In this document: in pieces, positions 1 through 8,561 of the stretch
Numbering within the stretch: position 1 is the first letter of the stretch
How the letters are laid out: each line of letters starts with the position of its first letter
Assembly: GCF_000474745.1 (NCBI RefSeq)
Contig: NZ_ASJR01000005.1
Location: 1-64,000, forward strand
Length of the DNA stretch: 64,000 nucleotides
Reading direction: 5' to 3'
Source: Chitinivibrio alkaliphilus ACht1
GTDB lineage: Bacteria > Fibrobacterota > Chitinivibrionia > Chitinivibrionales > Chitinivibrionaceae
The notes under the pieces: generated by a model
The model's input: only the letters and a program-made list of their open reading frames with translations
Told to the model about the DNA's origin: nothing
The model's database searches: none
Made by a program: the position numbers and the translations under genes

Positions 1-11
1 GTTTTTTTGTA

Positions 12-548
12 TTATTTTTCTGAGCGCCCAAGGGTTACCACAACCGCCTCTCTTTCCACGGCAATATTTTTAACCGTCCGTGCGGTGAGGTATCGTTGCG
101 CGCGTCTAGTCTCTGCGGTATACAGAAGATATCGATTTTCCACAGCTCTATCTATAATAGGGTTGATCACTGAGGATATAATGCTCCCCGTAGGATTTTC
201 TTCATGATGAGAAACCAAAGACACCCGCTCTTTCTCCCAATAGACACTGTTTTTGCTAACTACAAAACGCCCCTGCAGGTCAAGACGTATGGAGCGGGTA
301 AAGGGTACACGAAAAAATGTCCCGTGAGCAGTGCAGAAAAGATGGATCACAAGTTGTTCTTCAAACAGAGATACTTCAGCATCATCTAACAGGAGTTTTC
401 CACGAATCGGCCCCTGATCTATTGATACCGGAAAATACTTCGCCAGCTCAGAGCGTATTTCATCACGGGGTATATGCATGGTATGCGCACAGCCACCCCA
501 CAATAGAAGAGCAAATGAAATAACAAGGACAACGCCAAAACGTACCAC
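12..548 (-). CDS. YceB/DUF1439-like lipoprotein
   Basis: Probable envelope lipoprotein of about 178 residues. I chose the GTG at 548 because it directly precedes a short basic residue and a hydrophobic segment ending in LLLWGGC, a plausible though imperfect lipobox. An AAGGGA lies about 10 bases upstream. The open frame continues to 638, but that extension reads unlike a signal peptide. After the Cys the pattern matches DUF1439/YceB: a helix with a FP motif, a long beta-rich middle, a segment VINPIIDRAVENRYLLY, and a final strand VKNIAVEREAVVVTLG. Such proteins are thought to bind hydrophobic ligands, but their function is not settled. It is the last gene of the leftward carotenoid run, 93 bases after crtO, so a link to pigment or membrane lipid is possible but inferred. 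Confidence 0.6.
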   Translation of the reverse strand: MVRFGVVLVISFALLLWGGCAHTMHIPRDEIRSELAKYFPVSIDQGPIRGKLLLDDAEVSLFEEQLVIHLFCTAHGTFFRVPFTRSIRLDLQGRFVVSKNSVYWEKERVSLVSHHEENPTGSIISSVINPIIDRAVENRYLLYTAETRRAQRYLTARTVKNIAVEREAVVVTLGRSEK

Positions 549-641
549 GGCCTTACATCCCTTTGCTTTGAAGCCGAAACAAACGGGGGCGATTATAGCG
601 CTGAATGAGTATACACGGAACATTGGCACACAGAGCATACA

Positions 642-1028
642 TCACATGAACCGGCCATACCAGAGGTGGATTAAATAAAAAAAGAGAGGCACACAGGAGA
701 GAACAATCCAATGTACCAATTCACCTCGGCACGTCTCTCGCAACAGTACTGGCACTGTTTCACGATTCCACACAACCCCCTTTTTTGCAATCCCTCCAGG
801 AAACCATACCGCTCCATCGGGGATACGATCTTTCCAGCGCTTTACCCGAAGCAGGCGATATAAGTTGGCTTCCCCGCGAAGAGGAGCAAAAAGTCTCCAG
901 TCTATGGAAATACGTGCAGCGGGTAAAAGGGTGCCGCCAAAGGCAATGATAAGATGGAGACAAAGCCATCCTGCGATATTTCCAGCCACTAACCACGGCC
1001 ATGGGGGAACAAAAAGCGGGATACTCAC
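642..1028 (-). CDS. crtO: CrtO-like carotenoid glycoside acyltransferase
   Basis: Small membrane protein (about 128 residues) resembling glycosyl-4,4'-diaponeurosporenoate acyltransferase, which esterifies the sugar of the carotenoid glycoside with a fatty acid in the last staphyloxanthin step. Visible hallmarks are an N-terminal hydrophobic segment, the stretch KRWKDRIPDGAVWFPGG, a KK pair, and ETCRGELVHW followed by a C-terminal hydrophobic helix. The family shows a comparable W..K..PDG ... KK ... ET.R.EL.HW layout. The GTG at 1028 overlaps the crtQ stop codon (GTGA) and has GGGAG 8 bases upstream, so translational coupling is likely. A TTG at 1052 is the alternative. It is somewhat shorter than the staphylococcal protein. 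The assignment rests on motif memory plus the crtQ/crtP context. Confidence 0.75.
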   Translation of the reverse strand: MSIPLFVPPWPWLVAGNIAGWLCLHLIIAFGGTLLPAARISIDWRLFAPLRGEANLYRLLRVKRWKDRIPDGAVWFPGGIAKKGVVWNRETVPVLLRETCRGELVHWIVLSCVPLFFYLIHLWYGRFM

Positions 1029-2113
1029 AGAGATATCTCCCGCCCCCGCCAAGAAACCCGTTTGAGAATTTTGATTCGCACTGTAGATACGGCAAATACG
1101 GTAATAAAAAAGAGACCGTGCAAGGGCAAAACGAGGATGTTATACCACGAGAAAGAACCTGTGCGAAACATGACACATAAAAGCTGAATAGGAAACAGAA
1201 GAAGAAGAGCCGTAGAAATATGAGGAGCGCTCTGGAGGAAAAACTGAGGAGCCCATGTAAAGAGAAGGGCGGAAACCCAGAGAACAGACAGCAGTAAAAA
1301 TAGTGGTTTTGTACTATCTGCACCACTGGCAAAACCTTTCACCCACCCATCCCAGAGTTCTTTGACACCCTGAGGGTACATACGAAAAGCCAGTGCCCCT
1401 GCACCAACAAAAAGCTCTTGGTTCCCCCCTTCATCTTGCAGGATTCGCCCCAAGGAAAAATTCTCTAAGACGCAGTTTTTTACCCGCTCATGCCCTCCCA
1501 AGGAATCATAGGTGGTTCTATGAAGTGCCATGCATGGACCGAAACTTCCCGAAGGAGATGCGGAAAAAAGAGAAAAACCACCGGAGCCAGCAAGTTGCAA
1601 CAAATTAAATATGAGAGAGAGTTGTTCATACGGCTTCACAACCCGGTGCCATGGCTGAACAGATCGAATGGTTCCGCGAGGAATATTCGTGGCAAAGAGA
1701 CGACGCAGAAAGGAGGGCTGCGGCACTAGATCCGCATCCAGAAAAACAAGATATGTGCCGTGGGCATGACGTGCACCATACTGAAGTGCATAGGTTTTAC
1801 CCGTCCAACCAGCGGGCTTATCCGCCACCGATACAACCGATGCCCCATAGGAACGAGCCACCTCTGCGGTAGCATCGTCTGAGGAATCATCAACCACAAT
1901 AAGCTCCCGAAAGGAGATATCCTGTTGTTGTATCCCTGAAAGTAAAGAGGGAAGACGCTCTGCCTCATTTCGAGCAGGAATAATAATTGAACAATCAATT
2001 CTGCCTCCGAGTTCCGCATCATCACCCTGGGGAAGAAGGCGAATACGGCCAAGAACCAGAACACCAGCCACAGCCCCAAGACAGAGAATAATCGTGAGTA
2101 CCCCCAAGAGCAT
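1025..2113 (-). CDS. crtQ: CrtQ-like carotenoid glycosyltransferase (GT2)
   Basis: Family 2 glycosyltransferase of 362 residues, probably glucosylating the terminal carboxylate of a C30 carotenoid on the inner membrane. An N-terminal membrane segment precedes the GT-A fold, with CSIIIPARNEAERL, VVDDSSDDATAEVARSYGA and a FLDADLVP DxD-type motif. Next come SVQPWH, AFRMYPQG and GWVKGFASGADSTKP. This order (PARNE, ARSYGA, DAD, QPxH, AFRMYxxGF, W.KxxxxGAxxTKP) is what I recall for staphylococcal CrtQ. The C-terminal third holds several membrane segments. AAGGAGG sits 7 bases before the ATG. The gene is 12 bases downstream of crtP and overlaps crtO by 4 bases, consistent with one transcript. Confidence 0.82.
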   Translation of the reverse strand: MLLGVLTIILCLGAVAGVLVLGRIRLLPQGDDAELGGRIDCSIIIPARNEAERLPSLLSGIQQQDISFRELIVVDDSSDDATAEVARSYGASVVSVADKPAGWTGKTYALQYGARHAHGTYLVFLDADLVPQPSFLRRLFATNIPRGTIRSVQPWHRVVKPYEQLSLIFNLLQLAGSGGFSLFSASPSGSFGPCMALHRTTYDSLGGHERVKNCVLENFSLGRILQDEGGNQELFVGAGALAFRMYPQGVKELWDGWVKGFASGADSTKPLFLLLSVLWVSALLFTWAPQFFLQSAPHISTALLLLFPIQLLCVMFRTGSFSWYNILVLPLHGLFFITVFAVSTVRIKILKRVSWRGREISL

Positions 2114-2125
2114 CCTTACACCTCC

Positions 2126-3619
2126 TTAATAGAGAGGGAGTTCACGAGTAATCTGCCGTGCCGCCTGGATACCCGAAAGAACCGCCATGGGCATTCCTCC
2201 TCCTGGGTTCACACTGCCCCCGACAAACCAGAGATTTTCTAAATCTTTGCTCTTTTTGGGAATCTTCAGGGCAAAATTACGCCGATGTATCGTGTCGGTA
2301 CCATAAATAGCACCGCGGTTTGAATAGTACCGCTTCTGGATATCCCACGGACACCACTGATCACGTACCACAATATGACGACGCAGGTTCGGACATGCCA
2401 GCCGTTCTAATTTATTAATACAGACCTCTGCAAGAGTATCATACTCTTCCCGGGAAAGCGGGGTTTCAGGATCAAGAGGTGGTATATGAGGAAGTATTTT
2501 AATATTCTCACATCCTGCGGGGGCCTGAGAAGCATCCGTTCGCGTTGAAGCAACAACATACAGAGTTGGATCATCGGGAAGAATCTTCTTTCGGAATACC
2601 CGTTTAAAATGATCTATCTGATCGTGGGCATAGATAAAGTTATGATGGGCAAGGTTAGGGTAGGTCATGTCTACACCGAGGTGAATCACAATACCGGAGC
2701 AGGCAGGGGGAAACCGTTCTTCAAGTCGAGCGATTCTCTTTTCAGAAACCGAAGTAAGAGTACGAAGGGCAGGTAAAACCTCCATATTGCACACAACCAC
2801 TGATGCGAAAACATCTTTCCCATCAACAGATACCCCCGTCGCCTTCGTTCCATCTGTGCATATGTGCCGCACCTCCTGTCCCGTATGCAAACGTACTCCC
2901 ACCTCTCGCGCAAGTCGCTCCAGAGCACGAGAAAGAGAAAATAATCCGCCCTGTACATACCATAGGCCCTTTTCAAACTGAACTCCGCTCAAGAGATTCA
3001 TAAATCCCGGAGCATCCAAAGCAGAGGCTCCCACATATTTTATGAAATAATCGAAGGCATCACGTACCGGGGTGTTACCAAAATAAGCCGTGTTCGTTCG
3101 GTGCATGGTGCGAAAGATATCCAGTCGTCTTAGGAGATCTCCCAAAGGGGTCGCACGAAACATTCCGGTAAAAGTATCAACTCCCTTTGAAAAATACCCC
3201 CTCTGACAAATCTCATACTGCTCTTCGCAGTAGGCGAAATACGCATCCAGCTTTTTCCCCATTCCGGGAAAGAGCGCGTCTATCTCAGTGCGTGTTTTCT
3301 CTTTCGACGCTGAAAAATCAAAGACCGTACCATCTTCAAAGAAGTTACGCCAATGGGTTGAAAGCTCAAAGATAGTGCAGTAGTCATCAAAATTTTTTCC
3401 TGCCTCTGTAAAGAGCGTACGAAATATATCCGGCAAGGTCAGAATAGACGGTCCAAGATCAAATTGAAACCCTTCCATAGATGCTGTGTTGAGCTTCCCA
3501 CCCACGTGATCATTTTTTTCATAAAGGTCTACGGTGTAGCCCCGATTTGCCAAGGAAATTGCTGCTGACAGCCCCCCCAGCCCTCCGCCGATAACAACGG
3601 CTGTCTGTTTATTGTTCAT
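2126..3619 (-). CDS. crtP: CrtP-like diaponeurosporene oxygenase
   Basis: FAD-dependent carotenoid oxygenase of the CrtI/CrtN/CrtP family, 497 residues. In staphylococci CrtP oxidises the terminal methyl of 4,4'-diaponeurosporene. The dinucleotide site GGGLGG lies at residues 11-16 with the partner Glu (E34) 18 residues on. DLGPSILTLPDIF, YFIKYVGASALDAPGF, GLWYVQGG, PACSGIVIHLGV, LAHHNFIYAHD, LPDDPTLYVV and a C-terminal FVGGSVNPGGGMPMAVLSG follow. These segments are much closer to CrtP than to CrtN as I remember the two. I chose the ATG at 3619 (AGGA, 5-base spacing) rather than the open-frame limit at 3691, because the extension runs back inside the upstream gene. It overlaps the TPR gene by 11 bases. 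Confidence 0.85.
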   Translation of the reverse strand: MNNKQTAVVIGGGLGGLSAAISLANRGYTVDLYEKNDHVGGKLNTASMEGFQFDLGPSILTLPDIFRTLFTEAGKNFDDYCTIFELSTHWRNFFEDGTVFDFSASKEKTRTEIDALFPGMGKKLDAYFAYCEEQYEICQRGYFSKGVDTFTGMFRATPLGDLLRRLDIFRTMHRTNTAYFGNTPVRDAFDYFIKYVGASALDAPGFMNLLSGVQFEKGLWYVQGGLFSLSRALERLAREVGVRLHTGQEVRHICTDGTKATGVSVDGKDVFASVVVCNMEVLPALRTLTSVSEKRIARLEERFPPACSGIVIHLGVDMTYPNLAHHNFIYAHDQIDHFKRVFRKKILPDDPTLYVVASTRTDASQAPAGCENIKILPHIPPLDPETPLSREEYDTLAEVCINKLERLACPNLRRHIVVRDQWCPWDIQKRYYSNRGAIYGTDTIHRRNFALKIPKKSKDLENLWFVGGSVNPGGGMPMAVLSGIQAARQITRELPLY

Positions 3620-4343
3620 ACCCATCCTGTGCTTTCTTTCGCCCCAGACGGGCAAGACCGTCTTGAGGATTAATATCTTTGGCGCGATCATACCACGCCA
3701 TTGCCTGTGCTACATTTCCCTCAGCGCGATATATCTCACCGAGAAAAGCCCGCCCCGTACTATGTCCCCACTGCGGGGCAGCACGGCCAGTCTGCTCTTC
3801 TTCCATAAATAAGGAGTCGCTCCGCAGAAGATACTCCCGCCCTGCCGAAAAACCACCGCCGAGAAACCCCGGCATATGGTAATAACTCACCCCAAGCAGG
3901 TAGAGCGTTCGTGGGTTAGTTGAGTCAGCCGCAAAGGCTTCATCCAGCCCATTCTGTATCCTTCGTCCCAAAAAGGGTGCGCGAGTTGGATGGAGCGTCA
4001 CATAAACCCCGAGAATCGTCGCTTCAAGCGCCTCTACTTCGCCGGAAAAACGTCGTGGCTTTCGAATTGCCGCGAGGTCCGCTTGTACGGAGTCAATAAG
4101 AGCAAGCCCACGCCGCGTATCTCGATGGTGGTCATACCCGTATAAATAATAGTTTATCCAATGAAACCCCGTTACTGCCCGCCAATACCGGCCTGAATCA
4201 GTGTTCTGTGAGAAAGCGTCATAGGCCTCTGCAAAGGCGTCGCTATCCCACTCCGCATAGGCGTGTTGAAATAGATTCTGCCCTGTTTCCACAGCTCCCA
4301 CAGAGACCGATATATTAAGGAAAGCAAGAAAAAAGAGCCTCAA
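3609..4343 (-). CDS. secreted TPR-repeat protein in carotenoid operon
   Basis: Protein of 244 residues starting at a TTG with AAAGGAG 5 bases upstream. Residues 1-18 form a signal-peptide-like segment (MRLFFLAFLNISVSVGAV), so export is likely. The rest is helical and rich in Tyr, Ala and Arg. Tetratricopeptide-like helices are recognisable near residues 145-175 (LYLLGVSYYHMPGFLGGG) and 200-235 (FLGEIYRAEGNVAQAMAWYDRAKDINPQ). The latter is close to a textbook TPR. No catalytic motif is seen. It is the first gene of the leftward carotenoid run and overlaps crtP by 11 bases, so it is co-expressed with pigment enzymes. A scaffold or envelope-organising role is only a guess. Confidence 0.65.
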   Translation of the reverse strand: MRLFFLAFLNISVSVGAVETGQNLFQHAYAEWDSDAFAEAYDAFSQNTDSGRYWRAVTGFHWINYYLYGYDHHRDTRRGLALIDSVQADLAAIRKPRRFSGEVEALEATILGVYVTLHPTRAPFLGRRIQNGLDEAFAADSTNPRTLYLLGVSYYHMPGFLGGGFSAGREYLLRSDSLFMEEEQTGRAAPQWGHSTGRAFLGEIYRAEGNVAQAMAWYDRAKDINPQDGLARLGRKKAQDGYEQ

Positions 4344-4448
4344 CCCAACTCCTTTTGTGAATTATCGCTTCCTGTAATATAGTTTTATATACATGATCCA
4401 CAGCGTAATTTTTCTCGCTTTGTACAGAAAGATACAGGAATCTTACCA
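4344..4448. promoter_or_regulatory. divergent intergenic region of carotenoid locus
   Basis: AT-rich 105-base gap between two divergently read carotenoid arms, so promoters for both must lie here or within the flanking starts. TATA-like stretches occur around 4376-4392. No convincing -35/-10 pair with 17-base spacing could be fixed by eye in either direction, and no clear operator palindrome was seen. Confidence 0.4.
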
Positions 4449-5774
4449 ATGAAAACAGAGAATAGAGATATTGCAACACGCGTGCACGTACTCACCCAAA
4501 TTAAATCAGCCCTCATGGAAGGGGAGTCTGCCCTCGTGGCAGCTCTGAAAGAAGATTTGGGAAAACCATGGCATGAAGCATGGCCCAGTGAAATTGGTAT
4601 TGTCTATTCGGAAATAGATCATATTATAAAGCATCTTGCCGCGTGGATGCGTCCGAAAAAAATGCCTTTCTGTCCCCTTTTTTTTCCGGGCAGATCCTTC
4701 ACGGAACGCCATCCCTTTGGAACAGTGCTCATTATTTCACCCTGGAATTATCCCGCAGGACTTATTCTTTCTCCCCTCATTGGGGCCATTGCCGCAGGCA
4801 ACCGGGTAATCCTCAAACCATCAGAACGTGCCCCCAAAACCGAACAAGTCCTCTCAGAACTGTTTTCTCAAAAATGGTGCCGTCCGTATATTGAGCTTTG
4901 CACGGGAAGCACAGAAGAGGTGCGCAAACGTATAAAAATAGAGGCTGATATGGTCTGTTTTACCGGTTCAACAGCCACAGGACGGGTGGTAATGGCCGAT
5001 GCAGCACAACGTCCAATCCCTGTTTTACTTGAGCTGGGTGGAGCAAACCCTGCCTTGGTGTTTTCTCACGCAGACCTAAAAGCTGCCGCAGAGCGTATTG
5101 CTTGGGGGAAATTTTTCAATAGCGGCCAAACGTGCGTAGCCCCAAATCACTGCTATATCTCTGCAGATGTTGCCGAAGAGTTTACCCACCTACTACAACA
5201 AACAATCACGGAGTTCTATGGGGATGCTCCACAAGAATCCCCCCATTACGGGCGCATGATCGACTCCCGAGCCGTGGAAGAAGTCCAAAAGCGAATCCAG
5301 GGTGCGGAGATTATTTGTGGAGGAGATTTCTCTCCCTCTCAGAAGTATATTGCACCAACCCTGCTACGCTGTGACAAGGAGAGCCCCCTTGTGCAAGAAG
5401 AAATTTTTGCCCCCATACTCCCCCTTATTTCTGTGGAAAATATCGAAAACCACGTAGAGGAGCTTCTTGCACAGAACGACTCCCTTGCCCTCTACGGCTT
5501 TGGCGATACAAAGAAAACGAAAGCACGTCTTTCTGCAATTAATACGGGCTCCCTTGTTATTAATGGAACCCTCCATCGCATGGCCTCACCACGCATCCCC
5601 TTTGGTGGTGTCGGAAAAAGTGGTTTTGGCCGGTATCACGGTAAGGCCGGCTTTTTAGCCTTTTCCTATGAAAAGACCCTTGTTCTGAAACATAAAACGA
5701 GGGAGATATCCGGGATATACCCGCCCTATACGATGAGTAAAAAGATACTGAAATGGATCGGAAAATATATGTAG
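4449..5774 (+). CDS. aldH: aldehyde dehydrogenase (AldH-like, carotenoid)
   Basis: NAD(P)-dependent aldehyde dehydrogenase of 441 residues, the size of class-3 type enzymes. The catalytic Cys is C229 in NSGQTCVAPNHCYI. The general base Glu is E195 in LLELGGANPALVF, 34 residues earlier, the usual spacing. SPWNYP, the KPSERAP cofactor segment, FTGSTATGRVV, EEIFAPILPL and a C-terminal hydrophobic/basic tail are present. The ORF is complete with a plausible AGGA. It lies 7 bases before a crtN-like gene and divergent from crtP/crtQ/crtO. The likely role is therefore oxidation of diaponeurosporenal to diaponeurosporenoate, as described for staphylococcal AldH. A general fatty-aldehyde dehydrogenase is the alternative. 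Confidence 0.85.
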   Translation: MKTENRDIATRVHVLTQIKSALMEGESALVAALKEDLGKPWHEAWPSEIGIVYSEIDHIIKHLAAWMRPKKMPFCPLFFPGRSFTERHPFGTVLIISPWNYPAGLILSPLIGAIAAGNRVILKPSERAPKTEQVLSELFSQKWCRPYIELCTGSTEEVRKRIKIEADMVCFTGSTATGRVVMADAAQRPIPVLLELGGANPALVFSHADLKAAAERIAWGKFFNSGQTCVAPNHCYISADVAEEFTHLLQQTITEFYGDAPQESPHYGRMIDSRAVEEVQKRIQGAEIICGGDFSPSQKYIAPTLLRCDKESPLVQEEIFAPILPLISVENIENHVEELLAQNDSLALYGFGDTKKTKARLSAINTGSLVINGTLHRMASPRIPFGGVGKSGFGRYHGKAGFLAFSYEKTLVLKHKTREISGIYPPYTMSKKILKWIGKYM

Positions 5775-5786
5775 TTAGGAGTGATA

Positions 5787-7277
5787 ATGGCACCTCGAAT
5801 TGGTATTGTCGGCGCTGGCCCCGGAGGGCTCACCTCCGCCATGATTTTGGCACACAGAGGATATGATGTTGATGTCTTTGAAAAAGAAGCAACCCTTGGC
5901 GGTCGAAATGCGTCTTTACAATTGGGCGACTACACCTTCGATGTGGGCCCTACCTTTCTCATGATGACCTTTATTTTACGGGAGGTCTTTGAGCACGCGG
6001 GAAAGAATCTGGATGATTACTGTACGGTTATCCCCCTTGACCCAATGTACCGCCTTGATTTTGGTGAAATTTCCCTTGAACCGAGTGCGCATCATGAAAA
6101 GATGCGCGCTCAAATCGCACGCCTCTTTCCCGGAGAAGAGGAGGGCTTTGACCGATTACTGAAACGGGAAAAAAGCCGCTATGAATATATGTACCCCTGT
6201 TTACAGCGCCCATACAGCACTGCTGGCTCAATGCTTTCCAAAACGCTATTACGGGCAGTACCGCATCTCTCCATGGGAAAATCACTCTATGGCGTGCTCT
6301 CCGATTACTTTCAGAGTGAAGAGTTGAAAACAGCCTTCACCTTTCAGGCAAAATATATCGGTATGTCTCCTTGGCAATGCCCCGGCCTCTACACAATGAT
6401 CCCCTACGTGGAACACGCCTTCGGCATTGACCACGTCACGGGTGGCCTCAGTGCTATCTCAGAGGCAATGGCACAGGTAACCCGTGAACACGGTGGAAAA
6501 ATCTACCTCTCCACACCGGTAAAACAGATTGAGACAGACAGCAAAAAACGAGCACGGGGTGTTATTTTGGAATCGGGAGAACGACACTCCTACGATGCGG
6601 TAATTGTTAATGCAGACTTCGGCTACGCGGCAACCAACCTCTTTGCACCGGGAGTGATTCGCAAGTGGCAGAAAAAGACCCTTGATAAGAAAAAATATTC
6701 CTGCTCAACCTTTATGCTCTATCTTGGTCTGGATACACTCTATGACGAACCCCACCACCAAATTGTCTTTGCGGAAGACTACAAGGCAAACATCGGCGAT
6801 ATAGTGTCGGAGAAACGCCTCTCCGATGACATGTCAATTTATATTCGAAATGCCAGCAAAACAGATCCAACCCTAGCTCCCAAAGGTCATTCGGCGCTGT
6901 ACATTCTGGTGCCGGTCAGTAATACCCGCGCGCCCTTCTCATGGGATGAAAAACGGACCCGGGAATACCGGAGAAAAATCCTTGATCGTATCATTGCGCG
7001 AACAGGCATGAAAGATCTTGAGTCACATATTGTGGAAGAAAAATGCCTGACCCCTGATATGTGGGAACATGAGTTCAACCTCTTTGATGGTTCCACCTTT
7101 AATTTAGGACATAATCTTTCTCAAATGCTGTACCTGCGTCCACGAAATAAGTTTGAAGAAGTCGGGAACTGTTATTTGGTTGGCGGTGGTACCCACCCCG
7201 GCTCAGGGCTTCCCACCATTTATGAATCAGGGAAGATCTCTGCGAACCTCGTTTCCGAGGAGTATCCTCTCTCCTAA
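5787..7277 (+). CDS. crtN: CrtN-like C30 carotenoid desaturase
   Basis: FAD-dependent desaturase of 496 residues that probably converts dehydrosqualene (diapophytoene) to diaponeurosporene. The N-terminus has GAGPGG with the acidic partner in VFEKEATLGGR. TFDVGPTFLMM, FQAKYIGMSPWQCPGLYTMIP, a Gly-rich HVTGGLSAISEAMAQ segment, YSCSTFMLYLGLD, APKGHSALYILVPV and GGGTHPGSGLPTIYESG follow in the order I recall for CrtN. I used the ATG at 5787 with AGGAG 5 bases upstream. A GTG at 5781 is in frame. The aldH-crtN gap is only 12 bases from stop to start. A strong stem-loop with a T-run closes the unit. No squalene/phytoene synthase gene is in the window. Confidence 0.82.
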   Translation: MAPRIGIVGAGPGGLTSAMILAHRGYDVDVFEKEATLGGRNASLQLGDYTFDVGPTFLMMTFILREVFEHAGKNLDDYCTVIPLDPMYRLDFGEISLEPSAHHEKMRAQIARLFPGEEEGFDRLLKREKSRYEYMYPCLQRPYSTAGSMLSKTLLRAVPHLSMGKSLYGVLSDYFQSEELKTAFTFQAKYIGMSPWQCPGLYTMIPYVEHAFGIDHVTGGLSAISEAMAQVTREHGGKIYLSTPVKQIETDSKKRARGVILESGERHSYDAVIVNADFGYAATNLFAPGVIRKWQKKTLDKKKYSCSTFMLYLGLDTLYDEPHHQIVFAEDYKANIGDIVSEKRLSDDMSIYIRNASKTDPTLAPKGHSALYILVPVSNTRAPFSWDEKRTREYRRKILDRIIARTGMKDLESHIVEEKCLTPDMWEHEFNLFDGSTFNLGHNLSQMLYLRPRNKFEEVGNCYLVGGGTHPGSGLPTIYESGKISANLVSEEYPLS

Positions 7278-7287
7278 AGCCCCATTC

Positions 7288-7320
7288 GGGAGTTCCTCCG
7301 GCATGGAGAACTCCCTTTTT
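7288..7320 (+). terminator. intrinsic terminator after crtN-like gene
   Basis: An 8-base inverted repeat (GGGAGTTC at 7288-7295 and GAACTCCC at 7308-7315) is followed at once by TTTTT. It lies 10 bases after the crtN stop, so it probably ends the aldH-crtN transcript. Confidence 0.85.
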
Positions 7321-7328
7321 CGCACATA

Positions 7329-8561
7329 TTATTCAGAGAAAGAGCATCCCCAAAACCGCGAGGTATGAACATCCTCTTCTAAAGCCGCTGCTTCATGGGC
7401 AAGTTGCGCGAGCTGTGAGGGGGAGTAAGAAACTGCCCGGTCTACCCACGACGCACACACACAAGTAGCACCGCAGGTGCCGCAAGTCGTTGGTTTTGCC
7501 AGATAGGACTCTAAAAAACCGTTCAAACGCGTGTTATCAATGTAAATATAGCTGGAGTCGCGATCGTAGGCGTGTGGAATAAGGGATTCACCGAACCGCT
7601 TCATACGCAATAAACTTTTCATGGGAACCTTGCCCGGTTTAAACATGGTACGAATCATCTTCAGTCGTTGCCGCAGTTCTGTGCCCTGCTCTTTTTTTAT
7701 GGCAGCCACCGGCCCCACCAACTCATAGAGATTACCTGTAAAAGAACGACGGGCATACGCTTCCACCCGCTTGATAAGGAGATCTTTTGGACAGCTTCGC
7801 TCAAGAATCTTGAAGGAGTTAATCCCAATAGATTCGTAGATATGTACATCTTCTGGACGTATCCATACAGCGCGAAGAAAATTTCTCGGGTCGGAAAAAC
7901 GCTTTTGCGCACAATTAAGAATACAGTAATCAATACACATCCCTTTCAAGGGGTGCCCCTTGCGAGATGAGTCGCTGAGAAGATTCATATGAGTTGGCTC
8001 ATAGGCACAGTACGGCAGACAGGAAGAATTCACAATAAGCTGCAGATCTGTTTGTACGGAACGCCGGATGTCTTCAAGAAGTCTCAAATCTCTGTTGCAG
8101 GAAATGGCACTCAAACAAAGGGCATCACCCCCAAGATCTTCCCATTGCCGTGCCTTTTCGGGAGAATCAATCATGGCAAAGGCACTCACTCGTATGGAAA
8201 AATGCGGGTACTGCTTCTTGATAAGCCGCGTAAGAAACGGGGATGTTACGGTGAGACTGTCAACCCCCATGTGGCTTAATCGGTCTAGAAGTTTTCGTAT
8301 AATGCGGTGTCCGCGACGGGTCTGTTCAATACCGCCAAGACTTGCTCCGTTCAAAAGATAGTTGAAGGCGATTCCCTGGGCATGGCATTTTTGCACCGTT
8401 TTCGCCAGAGAGCGGAAGGATACTTGGCGTAAGGTATAGGAGGAACGTCCTCCCCCAAGGGGGTCTTCCCCGGCTTTACCGTACACTTCATATATTTCAG
8501 AATAGGGAGCCAGCCCTTCAATAAGTCCCGGCTCGAAGGTATATGCGACACTCAACTTCAT
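7329..8561 (-). CDS. peptidase U32-family protein
   Basis: Protein of 410 residues with the U32 layout: an N-terminal strand with AYSEIYEVYG-like text (GLAPYSEIYEVYGK), a TIM-barrel-like middle (NYLLNGAS, VDSLTVTSPFLTRLIKKQYPHFSIRVSAF), and Cys residues in NSSCLPYC and GMCIDYCILNC. The C-terminal domain adds a second cluster, CGTCGATCVC. Characterised U32 proteins include Fe-S proteins acting in RNA or ubiquinone hydroxylation and collagenase-like enzymes, so the substrate here cannot be named. Its ATG overlaps the stop of the yihY-like gene (ATGA). It lies at the end of a map-hflX-yihY run. The terminator before it belongs to the opposite strand. Confidence 0.72.
   Translation of the reverse strand: MKLSVAYTFEPGLIEGLAPYSEIYEVYGKAGEDPLGGGRSSYTLRQVSFRSLAKTVQKCHAQGIAFNYLLNGASLGGIEQTRRGHRIIRKLLDRLSHMGVDSLTVTSPFLTRLIKKQYPHFSIRVSAFAMIDSPEKARQWEDLGGDALCLSAISCNRDLRLLEDIRRSVQTDLQLIVNSSCLPYCAYEPTHMNLLSDSSRKGHPLKGMCIDYCILNCAQKRFSDPRNFLRAVWIRPEDVHIYESIGINSFKILERSCPKDLLIKRVEAYARRSFTGNLYELVGPVAAIKKEQGTELRQRLKMIRTMFKPGKVPMKSLLRMKRFGESLIPHAYDRDSSYIYIDNTRLNGFLESYLAKPTTCGTCGATCVCASWVDRAVSYSPSQLAQLAHEAAALEEDVHTSRFWGCSFSE

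Noticed and set aside
760-1332. Minus-strand frame of 190 codons overlapping crtO and crtQ
   Set aside because: It reads in the wrong frame of two recognisable genes and has no motif.
3620-3691. Upstream extension of crtP
   Set aside because: It overlaps the TPR gene by 83 bases, whereas the ATG at 3619 has a good ribosome site and the expected N-terminus.
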